Shown one piece after another: positions 8,866 to 18,407 of a DNA stretch of 64,000 bases. The notes under the pieces are model-generated. The model was not told the DNA's origin. It saw only the letters and a list, made by a program, of their open reading frames with translations, and made no database searches. The stretch spans positions 1-64,000 of the forward strand of contig JABDPB010000084.1 in the NCBI GenBank assembly GCA_013042995.1, given 5' to 3'. This stretch comes from Ignavibacteriaceae bacterium (GTDB lineage Bacteria > Bacteroidota > Ignavibacteria > Ignavibacteriales > Ignavibacteriaceae). A program made the position numbers and the translations under genes. Positions within the stretch are counted from its first letter, which is position 1. The number at the start of each line of letters is the position of its first letter.

Positions 8866-10125
8866 TCAAGTAACTTCTAAGATGAGTTTACTTTTTACTT
8901 CACCTAGAAGATAGATACTGCCTAGCACCACTAGGCAATTGCTATATTCTCTCGTCCTAAAGTTTCTAACAAACTCTGCCGGGCTATTTGTTACCTCAGC
9001 AGCGATGTTATTTTTTTTACAGATTCTCTTTAACTCGTTAATCTTGGCAGATCGTTCGTACTCAATTTCTGTAAGAACAATTTCATCAAAATGCGGTTTT
9101 AGGGATACAATCATTTCTTCAATTGATTTATCTCTCATTGCTCCAAATAGTAATACCTTTTTACTAAACTGATTTGATTCTTTTTCAAATTCAGTTAAAA
9201 AATTCTCAATGCTTTCGCTATTGTGAGCAGAATCAAAAATGATAAAAGGATTTTTATGAAAATATTCATATCTGCCCTGAATGCATGTGTTCTTGCAAAC
9301 ATTTTTTATTCCATTTCTAAAAATACTTGTATTGTATAGGTTAAATATTTTTGAAACAACTAAAGAAGCCAGTGCAGCATTATATTTTTGATAATTTCCC
9401 TTTAAAGGGATTTCAATATTATTAAAATCTATTTCATTTTTTCCAATTTTTAGAATCAATTCTTCATTGAAAAAATTTTTTAATTGAAAGAGTTCGCTAT
9501 TTGTTTGAACGCATTTTTCTTGAATAACTTTTTCTACTTCAGGTTCTAATTTGCCGGTAAACACTTTTACTCGAGGTTTTATAATCTCAGCTTTTTCAGA
9601 AGCGATTTGTTTGAGTGTATTACCTAAAACGTTTATGTGTTCTAAACTAATCGTGGTAATTACAACTGCATTTGGATTTAAAACATTTGTAGCATCTAAT
9701 CTTCCACCCAAACCTGTTTCTATTATACAATAATCAGTATTTTTCTCTGCAAAATATTTAAATGCAAGAGCAGTAGTAACTTCAAAAAAAGTTAATTGAT
9801 ATTGATCAATATACACTTCGTGTTCAGTCATAAACTCTGCAATGTATTTATCATCGATCTGCAGTCCGTTTATCTGTACTCGTTCATTAAACTTAATAAA
9901 GTGAGGTGAAGTGTATAATCCAATTCTGAACCCAGATTCCTGTAAGATGCTTGCAATAAAAGATGCAGTACTACCTTTTCCATTAGATCCTGCTAAGTGA
10001 ATAATTTTTAATGTTTTTTGCGGGTTACCTAAATAATTAAGAAAGTTAACCGTATTTTCTAAACCAAGTTTTACACCAAAATTATGAAGCGAAAATAATT
10101 TTTTCAGAGATGTTTCAACGTCCAT
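8866..10125 (-). CDS. folC: Folylpolyglutamate synthase / dihydrofolate synthase
   Basis: 419 residues of the Mur-ligase superfamily, adding glutamate to folates or dihydropteroate. The P-loop HLAGSNGKGST is at about 42-52, with TSPH(LIKFNERV-like) at about 74-86, ETGLGGRLDATN in the central domain and DSAHN in the C-terminal domain. The start directly abuts the pyrD stop (zero gap), so it is co-transcribed with pyrK and pyrD. Confidence 0.94.
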   Translation of the reverse strand: MDVETSLKKLFSLHNFGVKLGLENTVNFLNYLGNPQKTLKIIHLAGSNGKGSTASFIASILQESGFRIGLYTSPHFIKFNERVQINGLQIDDKYIAEFMTEHEVYIDQYQLTFFEVTTALAFKYFAEKNTDYCIIETGLGGRLDATNVLNPNAVVITTISLEHINVLGNTLKQIASEKAEIIKPRVKVFTGKLEPEVEKVIQEKCVQTNSELFQLKNFFNEELILKIGKNEIDFNNIEIPLKGNYQKYNAALASLVVSKIFNLYNTSIFRNGIKNVCKNTCIQGRYEYFHKNPFIIFDSAHNSESIENFLTEFEKESNQFSKKVLLFGAMRDKSIEEMIVSLKPHFDEIVLTEIEYERSAKINELKRICKKNNIAAEVTNSPAEFVRNFRTREYSNCLVVLGSIYLLGEVKSKLILEVT

Positions 10126-11046
10126 TTACTTTAAATCGTAAGATGCAGTGAGTGATGAAATTTTTGAAATACCGGCTTTTGAACAATAATCTTCTAACTG
10201 GGCCATGATTTTACCAGGAGCTGAAGGATCAATAAAATTTAATGTGCCTATTTGTACTGCACTTGAGCCTACTATCATAAATTCAATAACATCTTTCCAA
10301 TCCATTATGCCTCCAATGCCAATAATAGGTATATCTACTTTCCTTGATATTTCTAAAACCTTTGCAAGTGCAACAGGTTTAATTGCAGGACCTGAAAGAC
10401 CCCCAGTGATATTTTGAATTTTTGGTTTGCGGGTAAAAATATTGAATGATGTGCCAACTAAAGTATTAATCGCCGAAACGGCATCAGCACCGTTTTCCTT
10501 AGCAGACTTTGCAAATGATGAAATATAAGAAACGTTGGGCGAAAGTTTTATTATTACCGGTTTAGAAGTATGAGCACGTACTTTTTCTGTTATTCTTCCA
10601 ACAGCACTTGCATCATTACCAAATATTAATCCGCCCTCGCTTACATTAGGACAGGAAACGTTTATTTCAAACGCATCGATTTCTTCTTCATGTGTTAATA
10701 TTTTTGTGCATTCAACATATTCTTCCATTGTGCTTGCGGCTATGTTGCAAATCAGTGGTACATCGAATTTTTTTAGGAAGGGAATTTTTTCTTTTAGAAA
10801 TGCTTCTACACCAATGTTAGTTAATCCAATTGCATTAAGCATTCCGGCTGGAGTTTCAGTAATACGCTGAGGAGGATTGCCCTTTCTTGGTTTTAAGCTA
10901 AGAGACTTTGTAACTATTGCACCAAGCTTATTTAAATCTGTGAATTCCGAAATTTCGTTTCCGTATCCAACTGTACCTGAAGCAAGCATTATAGGATTAC
11001 GAAGTTTTAGTGTTCCTATTTGAATTGATAAATCCGGAACACTCAT
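10126..11046 (-). CDS. pyrD: Dihydroorotate dehydrogenase B catalytic subunit
   Basis: 306 residues, an FMN-binding TIM barrel of class 1B that oxidises dihydroorotate to orotate in pyrimidine synthesis. Motifs include NPIMLASGTVGYG near the N-terminus, the catalytic-Cys loop EINVSCPNV in the middle, NTLVGTSFN for substrate and GGLSGPAIKP with IIGIGGI for FMN phosphate. Its ATG overlaps the last 4 bp of the electron-transfer subunit gene, as expected for a PyrD-PyrK pair working as an NAD-linked heterotetramer. Confidence 0.95.
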   Translation of the reverse strand: MSVPDLSIQIGTLKLRNPIMLASGTVGYGNEISEFTDLNKLGAIVTKSLSLKPRKGNPPQRITETPAGMLNAIGLTNIGVEAFLKEKIPFLKKFDVPLICNIAASTMEEYVECTKILTHEEEIDAFEINVSCPNVSEGGLIFGNDASAVGRITEKVRAHTSKPVIIKLSPNVSYISSFAKSAKENGADAVSAINTLVGTSFNIFTRKPKIQNITGGLSGPAIKPVALAKVLEISRKVDIPIIGIGGIMDWKDVIEFMIVGSSAVQIGTLNFIDPSAPGKIMAQLEDYCSKAGISKISSLTASYDLK

Positions 11047-11804
11047 ATCACCACATCCTTCACGTTAAAAACAGGACCATCTTTGCAAACGAGCAGATAT
11101 TTTTCAGGATTTTGGGTAGATTCAATCGGGCAACCCTGGCAAATTCCAAAACCGCATGCCATCGCACATTCTGTTGAAGCTTCACATTCAAATTCGTTTT
11201 CAATACAAAAAGTTTTTAAGGCTCTAAGCATTGGAGTTGGACCGCAAGCAAAAATTTTCACTTTCTTGGATTTTAAATTGTGTAAATTTTTGAATAACAA
11301 TTGAACTATATTTCCATTGAATCCCTCGGAGCCGTCATCTGTTGCAACATTAATATTATTCATGCCGTATTTAATAACATCATGATACGTTTTCCCACCA
11401 ATATAGGTTTGAACCTCTTTTTTATCTTCAACAGATCTTGTAAAAAATGGAAATGGTGCAGCACCCAATCCACCTGCGACTATAACGGCTGTATCATAAT
11501 CTCCATTTAAGTTAAATCCATTACCCAGTGGACCTAAAATATCAATTGTGGAATCAATTGGTTTGTTGGCTAAAATTTTTGTACCCTGCCCCATAATATT
11601 AAACATCAGATACAAATTATCACCTTCAATATCACAAACACTAAAGGGTCTTCTTAACAAGGGATAAACACTTTCGGATACTCTCACATTAAGAAACTGT
11701 CCGGGTTTAATTATAGAAGTTATTTCCGGAGCAAATAGTTTTATAAGAAAAATGTTATGGTCTAATTCAATGTGCTGTTTAACCGGTGCATCAATTATTT
11801 TCAA
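11043..11804 (-). CDS. pyrK: Dihydroorotate dehydrogenase electron-transfer subunit
   Basis: 253 residues of the ferredoxin-reductase superfamily. A FAD-binding barrel (LRRPFSVCDI at about 51-60) and an NAD-binding domain (VAGGLGAAPFPFF) are followed by a C-terminal [2Fe-2S] motif with Cys at CAMACGFGICQGC and a fourth Cys about 15 residues on. This is the PyrK arrangement, passing electrons from the FMN of PyrD to NAD. It is the first gene of pyrK-pyrD-folC, after a 157-bp gap. Confidence 0.93.
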   Translation of the reverse strand: MKIIDAPVKQHIELDHNIFLIKLFAPEITSIIKPGQFLNVRVSESVYPLLRRPFSVCDIEGDNLYLMFNIMGQGTKILANKPIDSTIDILGPLGNGFNLNGDYDTAVIVAGGLGAAPFPFFTRSVEDKKEVQTYIGGKTYHDVIKYGMNNINVATDDGSEGFNGNIVQLLFKNLHNLKSKKVKIFACGPTPMLRALKTFCIENEFECEASTECAMACGFGICQGCPIESTQNPEKYLLVCKDGPVFNVKDVVI

Positions 11805-11961
11805 AATAACTCGAGTAAATTTTTATATGAAAAAAAAGGTTTTGTTTAAAATATGATGTTCTCAAGGCAGGTTTAAGTTCACCTCAGCTATTTTATTTGG
11901 GTGAGAAAATTAACATATAATACATATAATTCAAAATATTCCTTCTTTAGTTGAGGAGTTA

Positions 11962-12591
11962 TTATTTACTCTCAATCTCAGAGATTTTATCCAGTCTTTT
12001 TTGATGTCTCCCACCTTCAAAATCTGTTGAAAAATAATCATCCACAATTTCTTTTATTGTTTCTTCACCAAGACTTTTTGCACCAATTACTAGTACATTG
12101 GAATTGTTATGCAAGCGTGAACTCTTTGCAGAATATGAACTGTAGCAAGTAGCTGCACGTATAGTTTTTATTTTGTTTGCTGTAATTGCCGATGGAATTC
12201 CGGTAGCATCTATTAATATTCCAAAATCATTTTCTCCAAGTGAAACACTTTCGGCAACAAGCTTGGCATAATCTGGATAGTCACATGATTTTTCATCAAA
12301 GGTTCCAAAATCCTTCAGCTTATAACCTTTATCGCTTAAGTACTTCAGTAAAAAATTTTTAACTTTAAATCCAGTGTGATCGCTGCCAATTGCAATTCTT
12401 TTAATGGTTGGTAGATTCGCATTTTGTGTTTGATTTATATCCGAACTGCTCTTTTCAACAATAATAATTTTACTCTGGCGGATTCTGTCTAATGCAAGAG
12501 GAGTGACAATGCAATTTTCAGTTTTTATTAAAACGTTGCTACCTTGCTTTTCAATAGCCTTAACATCTTCCTCTGTAATAAGTTTTTTCAT
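11962..12591 (-). CDS. rpiB: RpiB-like sugar-phosphate isomerase with N-terminal extension
   Basis: 209 residues. The RpiB/LacAB domain occupies about 64-207: GSDHTGFKVK (Asp71, His72), SRLHNNSNVL (His161) and GGRHQKRLDKI (phosphate-binding Arg). About 60 extra residues precede it (LITEEDVKAIEKQG...IVTPLALDRI), resembling the N-terminal segment seen on microcompartment-associated proteins. The position of the catalytic Cys in E. coli RpiB (CGTG) reads D128-A-T-G here, so chemistry or substrate may differ from ribose-5-phosphate isomerisation. It lies 15 bp after manC in a sugar-nucleotide context. The symbol denotes family only. Confidence 0.8.
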   Translation of the reverse strand: MKKLITEEDVKAIEKQGSNVLIKTENCIVTPLALDRIRQSKIIIVEKSSSDINQTQNANLPTIKRIAIGSDHTGFKVKNFLLKYLSDKGYKLKDFGTFDEKSCDYPDYAKLVAESVSLGENDFGILIDATGIPSAITANKIKTIRAATCYSSYSAKSSRLHNNSNVLVIGAKSLGEETIKEIVDDYFSTDFEGGRHQKRLDKISEIESK

Positions 12592-12606
12592 TTATGAATA
12601 TTAAAG

Positions 12607-13674
12607 CTAAATGTAATCATTAAGCTTATTCAGTTTAAGATGATCTATAACTTTTTTAACATCCTGTGATTTATCCATTTTACAGACAAGAAGTGCATCA
12701 TCATCATTAATTACAACAATGTTATCAAGTCCGATTACTGCAGCAAATTTATTTGGTGAATATATATATGAATCGTGAACCATATCTAAATATGTAGCCC
12801 CGATTTTAACATTTCCGTCTTCATCCTTCTCGCCAAGCTGGTAAACTGCTTCCCAGCTTCCAACATCACTCCACGAAAAATTACCTTTAACAAGAAATAC
12901 TTTATCGGAGTTTTCCATTATTCCGTAGTCAATAGAAATGTTTCTTAAATGACCATAAATATTCGTTAGCGAACTTTCATATTCAGTAGAATTTATTTTT
13001 TCTTTTATCTTTATTAGTCCAGTGTATAAATCGGGCATATGTTCTTTTATTTCATTAAAAATAGCTTCAACTTTCCAAATAAACATTCCACTGTTCCAAT
13101 AAAAATCTCCGCTTTCAATAAATCTTACTGCTGTAGAATAATTAGGCTTTTCAGCAAAAGTCAGTACTTTGCAAACATTCATATCTACAGCACTTTCATC
13201 TATTTGAATATAACCGTATCCTGTCTCGGGTCTTCTCGGTTCAATTCCAATAGTAACTAAAGCAGATTTTTTTTCGGCGAATTCTGCCGCAGTTCTTATT
13301 GTTTTAATAAATGCTTTTGTATCTTGAATAACATGATCGGCGGGTAGAACAAATGTAATTGCTTCGGGATCTTTACTTTGAATTACTACTGAAGCTAAAC
13401 CAATGCAAGCTGCAGTATTTCTGCCGAATGGTTCTATAATAATATTTTCTTCAGGTAGTTCGGGCAGCTGACTTATTATTCCATCCGTTTGTTCTCTATT
13501 CGTTACAATTAGAATATTTTCAATCGGAACTAACTCAGCAATTCGTTTTACAGTGTCTTGGATCATAGTTCTTTCACCAAATATTCTAAGAAGCTGTTTT
13601 GGAGTTTTCTTTTTACTTCTTGGCCAAAACCGTGAACCAACACCGCCTGCCATTATTACAGCATATAATTTCAT
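12607..13674 (-). CDS. manC: Mannose-1-phosphate guanylyltransferase
   Basis: 355 residues, a monofunctional GDP-mannose pyrophosphorylase making GDP-mannose from GTP and mannose-1-phosphate for glycans. The nucleotidyltransferase signature GGVGSRFWPRS...TPKQ is at about 10-26, with ILIVTNREQ, ITFVLPADHVI, ETGYGYIQ, FAEKPN and WNSGMFIW following. The C-terminal isomerase cupin domain of bifunctional enzymes is absent. It overlaps the upstream unknown gene by 4 bp. Confidence 0.93.
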   Translation of the reverse strand: MKLYAVIMAGGVGSRFWPRSKKKTPKQLLRIFGERTMIQDTVKRIAELVPIENILIVTNREQTDGIISQLPELPEENIIIEPFGRNTAACIGLASVVIQSKDPEAITFVLPADHVIQDTKAFIKTIRTAAEFAEKKSALVTIGIEPRRPETGYGYIQIDESAVDMNVCKVLTFAEKPNYSTAVRFIESGDFYWNSGMFIWKVEAIFNEIKEHMPDLYTGLIKIKEKINSTEYESSLTNIYGHLRNISIDYGIMENSDKVFLVKGNFSWSDVGSWEAVYQLGEKDEDGNVKIGATYLDMVHDSYIYSPNKFAAVIGLDNIVVINDDDALLVCKMDKSQDVKKVIDHLKLNKLNDYI

Positions 13675-14522
13675 TTATCTAACACCTGGTTTTTACTTTC
13701 AAAATATTTTTTCCCGAATTCTTCAGCTTTATTCAAATAATCTGTTATGTCAAGCTCTTTACCTTTGACAACAGCTGCTATAACAATTAAACATGCTCTG
13801 AGTGATTCAATAACTGATTTATTTATATTTAAGCTACCAAAATTAATTTCCTTAAATGCCGAAAATAGAATTTTATGCATATCTGAAATTATTCCAAAGC
13901 CGCGTGCACTTGCAAGAACAGAATGCTTTTCCATAATTGAAGAATACTTTTCAAGTTCTTCTTTATTAATTTTATCGGATTCTAATCTTTTTAAATAATT
14001 ATCAACTGTTTTTATTGGTGAAAGTATCTGATCTTCAAAATTGTTGAAGGAATCATGGTCTTCAGAATCATCCTGCATAATTATCTCTTCTTTAAGCATA
14101 TTACTTTCACTAATTAGTAATGAAGCAGCGTTTAAATCCTTAGCTACAAGTTCCACTTTAATTTCATCAGCTTCAATTCCGTTAATGTGATTAATGGCAT
14201 TGTTATAATCTATTGGGTTAACGTTATCTAAAAATTGATTTAAATCTCTAATTAGATATCGGCTGTGTTCCCTAAACTGTTCAGATATCTTTAAAAAATC
14301 CACTTTGCCCTGTGTTAAAAACGTATAAACTTCATTCAATCTAATAGCCAGCTTTGAGAGAACGGTAGATTTTTTCATTTTGAAAAGCGTATCGCCTAAA
14401 TTTTCGGAATTCATAATTGTTTCGCGCAGTAATCCAACCACTTCAATCTGCTGTGAATTTAAACGGAGATTGTTAGATGCAGTTGTTATGCTTTGAACAA
14501 TATATACTTTTACAAGATTCAT
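13671..14522 (-). CDS. Unknown helical protein upstream of manC
   Basis: 283 residues, nearly all alpha-helical, hydrophilic, with no signal peptide, Cys pattern or recognised domain. The C-terminal part (about 190-275) has the pattern HSVLASARGFGIISDMHKIL...ESLRACLIVIAAVVKGKELDITDYL. This loosely recalls HPt-type helical bundles, but no confident phosphotransfer His motif can be assigned. It is the first gene of the minus-strand manC-rpiB transcript and is divergent from nuoA across 231 bp. Translation is coupled to manC by an overlap. Confidence 0.65.
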   Translation of the reverse strand: MNLVKVYIVQSITTASNNLRLNSQQIEVVGLLRETIMNSENLGDTLFKMKKSTVLSKLAIRLNEVYTFLTQGKVDFLKISEQFREHSRYLIRDLNQFLDNVNPIDYNNAINHINGIEADEIKVELVAKDLNAASLLISESNMLKEEIIMQDDSEDHDSFNNFEDQILSPIKTVDNYLKRLESDKINKEELEKYSSIMEKHSVLASARGFGIISDMHKILFSAFKEINFGSLNINKSVIESLRACLIVIAAVVKGKELDITDYLNKAEEFGKKYFESKNQVLDK

Positions 14523-14700
14523 TTAAAAAGAGGATGTCAAATAAAAATTCCTGTGAGATCAAAATGAAGATATTAAAATTTGCCAAAATAAATACAGATA
14601 AGAATACTCTCACACAAACAAATTTTTGTACAGAAAATATATAGCTATTGTTATTTATAATCAATTTAATATAAGAACGATTGATTAGGTTAAAAGTTTC

Positions 14701-14732
14701 TTGACATTACTAAGAGGTAATATTAAGTTTCG
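14701..14732 (+). promoter_or_regulatory. Candidate promoter of the nuo operon
   Basis: TTGACA at 14701-14706 is followed at about 20 bp from its TTG by TAAGTTTC, close to the Bacteroidota -33 TTG / -7 TAnnTTTG pattern. No good TATAAT is found at 17 bp. It lies about 20-50 bp before nuoA. Assignment is by eye only. Confidence 0.35.
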
Positions 14733-14753
14733 TAATAAATTTTTTGAAAATTA

Positions 14754-15188
14754 ATGCTAACTGAATTCGGTAAGATCTTCGTATTCTTCTTAACAGCAAT
14801 TATATTTGTTGTTATCGCTCTATTTGTTGCAAAACTCATCAGACCTAGCCGTCCAACTAAAGAAAAATTAACAACTTACGAATGCGGCGAAAATCCTGAA
14901 GGTTCTCCTTGGGTTAAATTTAATATTAGATTTTATGTTGTCGCACTTATCTTTTTAATATTCGATGTAGAAGTTGTTATGTTAATTCCCTGGGCAGTTG
15001 TTTATCAGCAGCTTGGATTTGTTGGTTATTTGTTAGGTGCAATATTTTTGATTCTTTTAGGTGTTGGTATGGCATACGAATGGAGAAAAGGAGATCTTGA
15101 ATGGGCTAGGCCAAAAATTGAAGAACCTATCTTTACAAAATCAATTCCTCCTCCCGAAATACAAAAAAAGCTAACTCTAACTGAATAA
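14754..15188 (+). CDS. nuoA: Complex I subunit A
   Basis: 144 residues with three membrane helices (about 6-29, 58-80, 88-108). The conserved loop [22 protein letters not shown] lies between the first two and contributes to the quinone entry region; [12 protein letters not shown] is the family signature in helix 2. It is the first gene of an 11-gene operon, following a 231-bp divergent intergenic region. A short charged/proline-rich tail extends beyond the last helix. Confidence 0.96.
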   Translation: MLTEFGKIFVFFLTAIIFVVIALFVAKLIRPSRPTKEKLTTYECGENPEGSPWVKFNIRFYVVALIFLIFDVEVVMLIPWAVVYQQLGFVGYLLGAIFLILLGVGMAYEWRKGDLEWARPKIEEPIFTKSIPPPEIQKKLTLTE

Positions 15189-15193
15189 AATTT

Positions 15194-15685
15194 ATGGGAA
15201 TACTTGATAAGGAATTTTCTGAAGGTAACATTGTAATTGCTAAAACTGATGATCTTTTCAACTGGGCAAGACTATCATCTCTGTGGCAGGTTGGATTTGG
15301 ACTTGCATGTTGCGCCATTGAAATGATGGCTACATCTGCATCACACTACGATTTTGATAGGTTTGGTGTTATCCCCCGCCCATCACCACGTCAATCTGAT
15401 ATTATTATTATTTCTGGCACTGTTACTCTTAAGATGGCCACTCGGATTAAAAGACTTTACGAACAAATGCCGGATCCGAAGTATGTAATTTCGATGGGAA
15501 GCTGTGCAAACTGCGGTGGCCCCTATTGGGAACACGGTTATCATGTTCTAAAAGGAGTTGATAGAGTAATTCCGGTTGATGTTTATGTACCAGGCTGTCC
15601 ACCAAGACCGGAGGCTTTGCTCGAGGGTTTAATGAAACTTCAGGAAAAAGTTAGAAATGAATCAATGATAAAGAAAAGTGCATGA
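15194..15685 (+). CDS. nuoB: Complex I subunit B (N2 cluster)
   Basis: 163 residues, a peripheral-arm subunit carrying the terminal [4Fe-4S] cluster N2 that reduces quinone. Ligand Cys are the tandem pair Cys39-Cys40 (CCAIEMM), the Cys in MGSCANCGG and the Cys of VPGCPPRPE. It lies 5 bp after nuoA and overlaps nuoC by 4 bp. Confidence 0.97.
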   Translation: MGILDKEFSEGNIVIAKTDDLFNWARLSSLWQVGFGLACCAIEMMATSASHYDFDRFGVIPRPSPRQSDIIIISGTVTLKMATRIKRLYEQMPDPKYVISMGSCANCGGPYWEHGYHVLKGVDRVIPVDVYVPGCPPRPEALLEGLMKLQEKVRNESMIKKSA

Positions 15686-16212
15686 AAACTTCTGAAGAAA
15701 TATTGAACATACTTAAAGACAAATTTGGCGATTCTATTATTGAATTAAAATCGGATAAACCTATTGATTCATTTGTTTTAGCCGCACCGCTTGAAGTAGA
15801 TAAGATATGCATGTTTTTAAGAGATAATTCAGATTTACAATTTGACTCTCTAATGAATTTATCGGGCGTAGATGATGCTAATGGCGAAAAGGTGAAAGAT
15901 AATAAAGGAACAGAAACTATTAATGGTGGAACTCTAAGTGTATGGTATCATCTCGAGTCAACAAAACTTAAACACAAGTTTACTTTGAAAGTTTCTACCG
16001 AAAGGGCAAAACCTGAAGTTACAAGTGTAACTGAAATTTGGAAATGCGCCGATTGGCATGAGCGTGAAGCTTACGATATGTATGGAATAATTTTCTTAAA
16101 TCATCCTGATTTGAGAAGAATATTAATGCCGTACGATTGGGAGCACGGTTATCCTTTAAGAAAGGATTACCGAAATCCTGAATTTTATCAGGGAATGAAA
16201 GTACCATATTAG
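15682..16212 (+). CDS. nuoC: Complex I subunit C
   Basis: 176 residues, the 30-kDa subunit of the peripheral arm. The C-terminal signature is clear: [36 protein letters not shown]. It is not fused to NuoD, unlike in E. coli. A 9-bp gap leads to nuoD. Confidence 0.95.
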   Translation: MKTSEEILNILKDKFGDSIIELKSDKPIDSFVLAAPLEVDKICMFLRDNSDLQFDSLMNLSGVDDANGEKVKDNKGTETINGGTLSVWYHLESTKLKHKFTLKVSTERAKPEVTSVTEIWKCADWHEREAYDMYGIIFLNHPDLRRILMPYDWEHGYPLRKDYRNPEFYQGMKVPY

Positions 16213-16221
16213 TAAGTAACC

Positions 16222-17337
16222 ATGGCATTAAAAACAGAAGAAATGGTATTGAATATGGGTCCTCAGCATCCATCTACACATGGTGTGCTACGTCTTGAAC
16301 TGCAGCTTGAGGGAGAAATAATTAAAGATGTTATTCCGCATATTGGATATTTGCACAGATGTTTTGAAAAACATTCTGAAGCAATGACTTACCCACAGGT
16401 AATTCCCTATACAGACAGAATGGATTATTTGGCCTCAATGTATAATGAGTTTGGATATGCACTTGCGATGGAAAGATTAATGGGAATAGAAGTTCCAGAG
16501 CGAGTAGAATATATAAGAGTAATTATGGGTGAACTTCAGCGAATCGCCTCTCACTTAGTTGCCCTTGGAACCTACGGTGCAGACATCGGAGCTTTCACTC
16601 CTTTCCTATTCTGCTTTAGAGACAGAGAAAGAATCCTTCATTTGTTTGAAATAACTTGTGGTGCTCGTTTACTTTATAATTATATATGGATTGGCGGCTT
16701 ATCTAACGATCTTCATCCCGATTTTATAAGATTGACAAAAGAATTTATTAAAGACTTTAAACCGAATTTAAAAGAATTAAACGATCTTCTTTCGTTCAAT
16801 GCAATATTTATTGAAAGAACGGCTGATGTCGGAATACTTCCATTAGAAACCGCAATTAATTACGGAGTAACAGGACCAAACTTGCGAGCAAGCGGAATGA
16901 AATGGGATTTGCGAAAGGATGATCCGTATTCAGTGTATAATAAATTTGATTACGAAATTCCTGTTGGTTCAGGGGAAAAAGGAAAAATAGGAGATTGCTG
17001 GGATAGATATTTCATTCGTGTGCGAGAAATGGAAGAAAGCTTAAAAATTATTGAGCAAGCTATTGAACAAATTCCAGATGGTGATGTAAAATCAGCAATT
17101 CCTAAAAGAGTAAAACCCCCCGAAGGACAAATTTATACACGTGTAGAAAATCCTAGAGGAGAACTGGGTTACTTTATAATAAGTGATGGTTCTTTAAATC
17201 CATCAAGAGTAAAAGTACGTGCTCCTTCATTTGTTACAATGCAAGTTTTCCCGGAACTCTGTAAAGGCTTTATGGTAGCAGATGTAGTTGCAATTCTTGG
17301 AAGCATTGACATCGTATTAGGAGAAATTGACAGATGA
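16222..17337 (+). CDS. nuoD: Complex I subunit D
   Basis: 371 residues, the 49-kDa subunit that forms the quinone pocket with NuoB. N-terminal MGPQHPSTHGVLRL supplies the quinone-site His, and GYLHRCFEK...YTDRMDYLA, GPNLRASG, and C-terminal ADVVAILGSIDIVLGEIDR complete the family signatures. It descends from hydrogenase large subunits but lacks their Ni-binding Cys. It overlaps nuoH by 4 bp. Confidence 0.97.
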   Translation: MALKTEEMVLNMGPQHPSTHGVLRLELQLEGEIIKDVIPHIGYLHRCFEKHSEAMTYPQVIPYTDRMDYLASMYNEFGYALAMERLMGIEVPERVEYIRVIMGELQRIASHLVALGTYGADIGAFTPFLFCFRDRERILHLFEITCGARLLYNYIWIGGLSNDLHPDFIRLTKEFIKDFKPNLKELNDLLSFNAIFIERTADVGILPLETAINYGVTGPNLRASGMKWDLRKDDPYSVYNKFDYEIPVGSGEKGKIGDCWDRYFIRVREMEESLKIIEQAIEQIPDGDVKSAIPKRVKPPEGQIYTRVENPRGELGYFIISDGSLNPSRVKVRAPSFVTMQVFPELCKGFMVADVVAILGSIDIVLGEIDR

Positions 17338-18407
17338 TTTACGAATGGCTTTACAATATAACTGGCAGTTCCATACTTTCTATGTTTGTGGTGAGTTTAC
17401 TGCCATTGTTTGTATTCATATTACCATTTGCCCTATTAGCTGTTTTAGCAGAAAGAAAAGTTAGCGCACATATGCAAGATCGCTTGGGTCCAATGCGTGT
17501 TGGCTACCATGGAATTCTTCAAACAGTTGCCGATATTATTAAACTTTTACAGAAAGAAGATCTTGTTCCGGCTGCAACGGATAAAAAACTATTTAATTTT
17601 GCACCATTGTTAGTATTTGCGGGTAGTTATGCAGTGTTCGCAGCAATTCCCTTTTCAAGTATTTTTATCGGTTCGCAAATTCAACTTGGAATTATCTATA
17701 TAGTTGCTGTGACAGGATTGGTTGTTGCTGGAATTTTAATGGCAGGATGGGCATCAAACAATAAATATTCTTTACTGGGCGCAATGCGCTCGGCTGCGCA
17801 AATTATTAGCTACGAAATTCCAACTCTGCTAATCATTTTAACAATTATAATGATTACAGGAACGCTCAGCCTTTACACTTTGAGTGAACTTCAAACCTCA
17901 TATTTCTGGAACTGGATGATTTTAGGTGGACCGGCAACAGGATTGCAAAAAATTCTTTACATACCTTTAATGATTATCGGATGCCTCGTAATTTATATTA
18001 GCACTCTTGCAGAAGTAAACCGAACACCGTTCGATATTCCGGAAGCCGAATCAGAACTTGTTTCCGGTTATCATACGGAATATTCGGGAATGAAATTCGC
18101 AATGTTCTTTTTAGCAGAATACGCAAATATGTTTGCTGTTTCTGCCATTGTAGCTATAATATTTTTTGGCGGTTACCAGTCGCCTTTTGGTTACCTAGGA
18201 AATGCAATAGGTTTACATTGGTTAGTTCCGATTGAACAATTTTTCTGGTTCACTGCCAAAGGATTATTTTTTGTTTTTGTTCAAATGTGGCTGCGATGGA
18301 CTTTGCCGCGTTTCAGAGTTGATCAGTTGATGGCATTTTGCTGGAAATATTTAATACCAATTTCATTTGTAATTTTATTACTCGCAGGTTTAATTTCATT
18401 AATATGA
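17334..18407 (+). CDS. nuoH: Complex I subunit H
   Basis: 357 residues, a polytopic subunit joining the peripheral and membrane arms and lining the quinone channel. LAERKVSAHMQDRLGPMRVG at about 37-56 and the loop RTPFDIPEAESELVSGYHTEYSG are diagnostic. About eight membrane helices are evident. The stop overlaps the ATG of nuoI (ATGA). Confidence 0.97.
   Translation: MIYEWLYNITGSSILSMFVVSLLPLFVFILPFALLAVLAERKVSAHMQDRLGPMRVGYHGILQTVADIIKLLQKEDLVPAATDKKLFNFAPLLVFAGSYAVFAAIPFSSIFIGSQIQLGIIYIVAVTGLVVAGILMAGWASNNKYSLLGAMRSAAQIISYEIPTLLIILTIIMITGTLSLYTLSELQTSYFWNWMILGGPATGLQKILYIPLMIIGCLVIYISTLAEVNRTPFDIPEAESELVSGYHTEYSGMKFAMFFLAEYANMFAVSAIVAIIFFGGYQSPFGYLGNAIGLHWLVPIEQFFWFTAKGLFFVFVQMWLRWTLPRFRVDQLMAFCWKYLIPISFVILLLAGLISLI

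Noticed and set aside
14701-14730. Sigma-70 promoter with TTGACA
   Set aside because: No TATAAT-like -10 at 16-18 bp; a Bacteroidota-type promoter fits better, so only a low-confidence entry was kept.
18338-18403. Upstream in-frame start for nuoI
   Set aside because: It lies inside nuoH; the ATGA overlap at 18404 gives the normal NuoI N-terminus.
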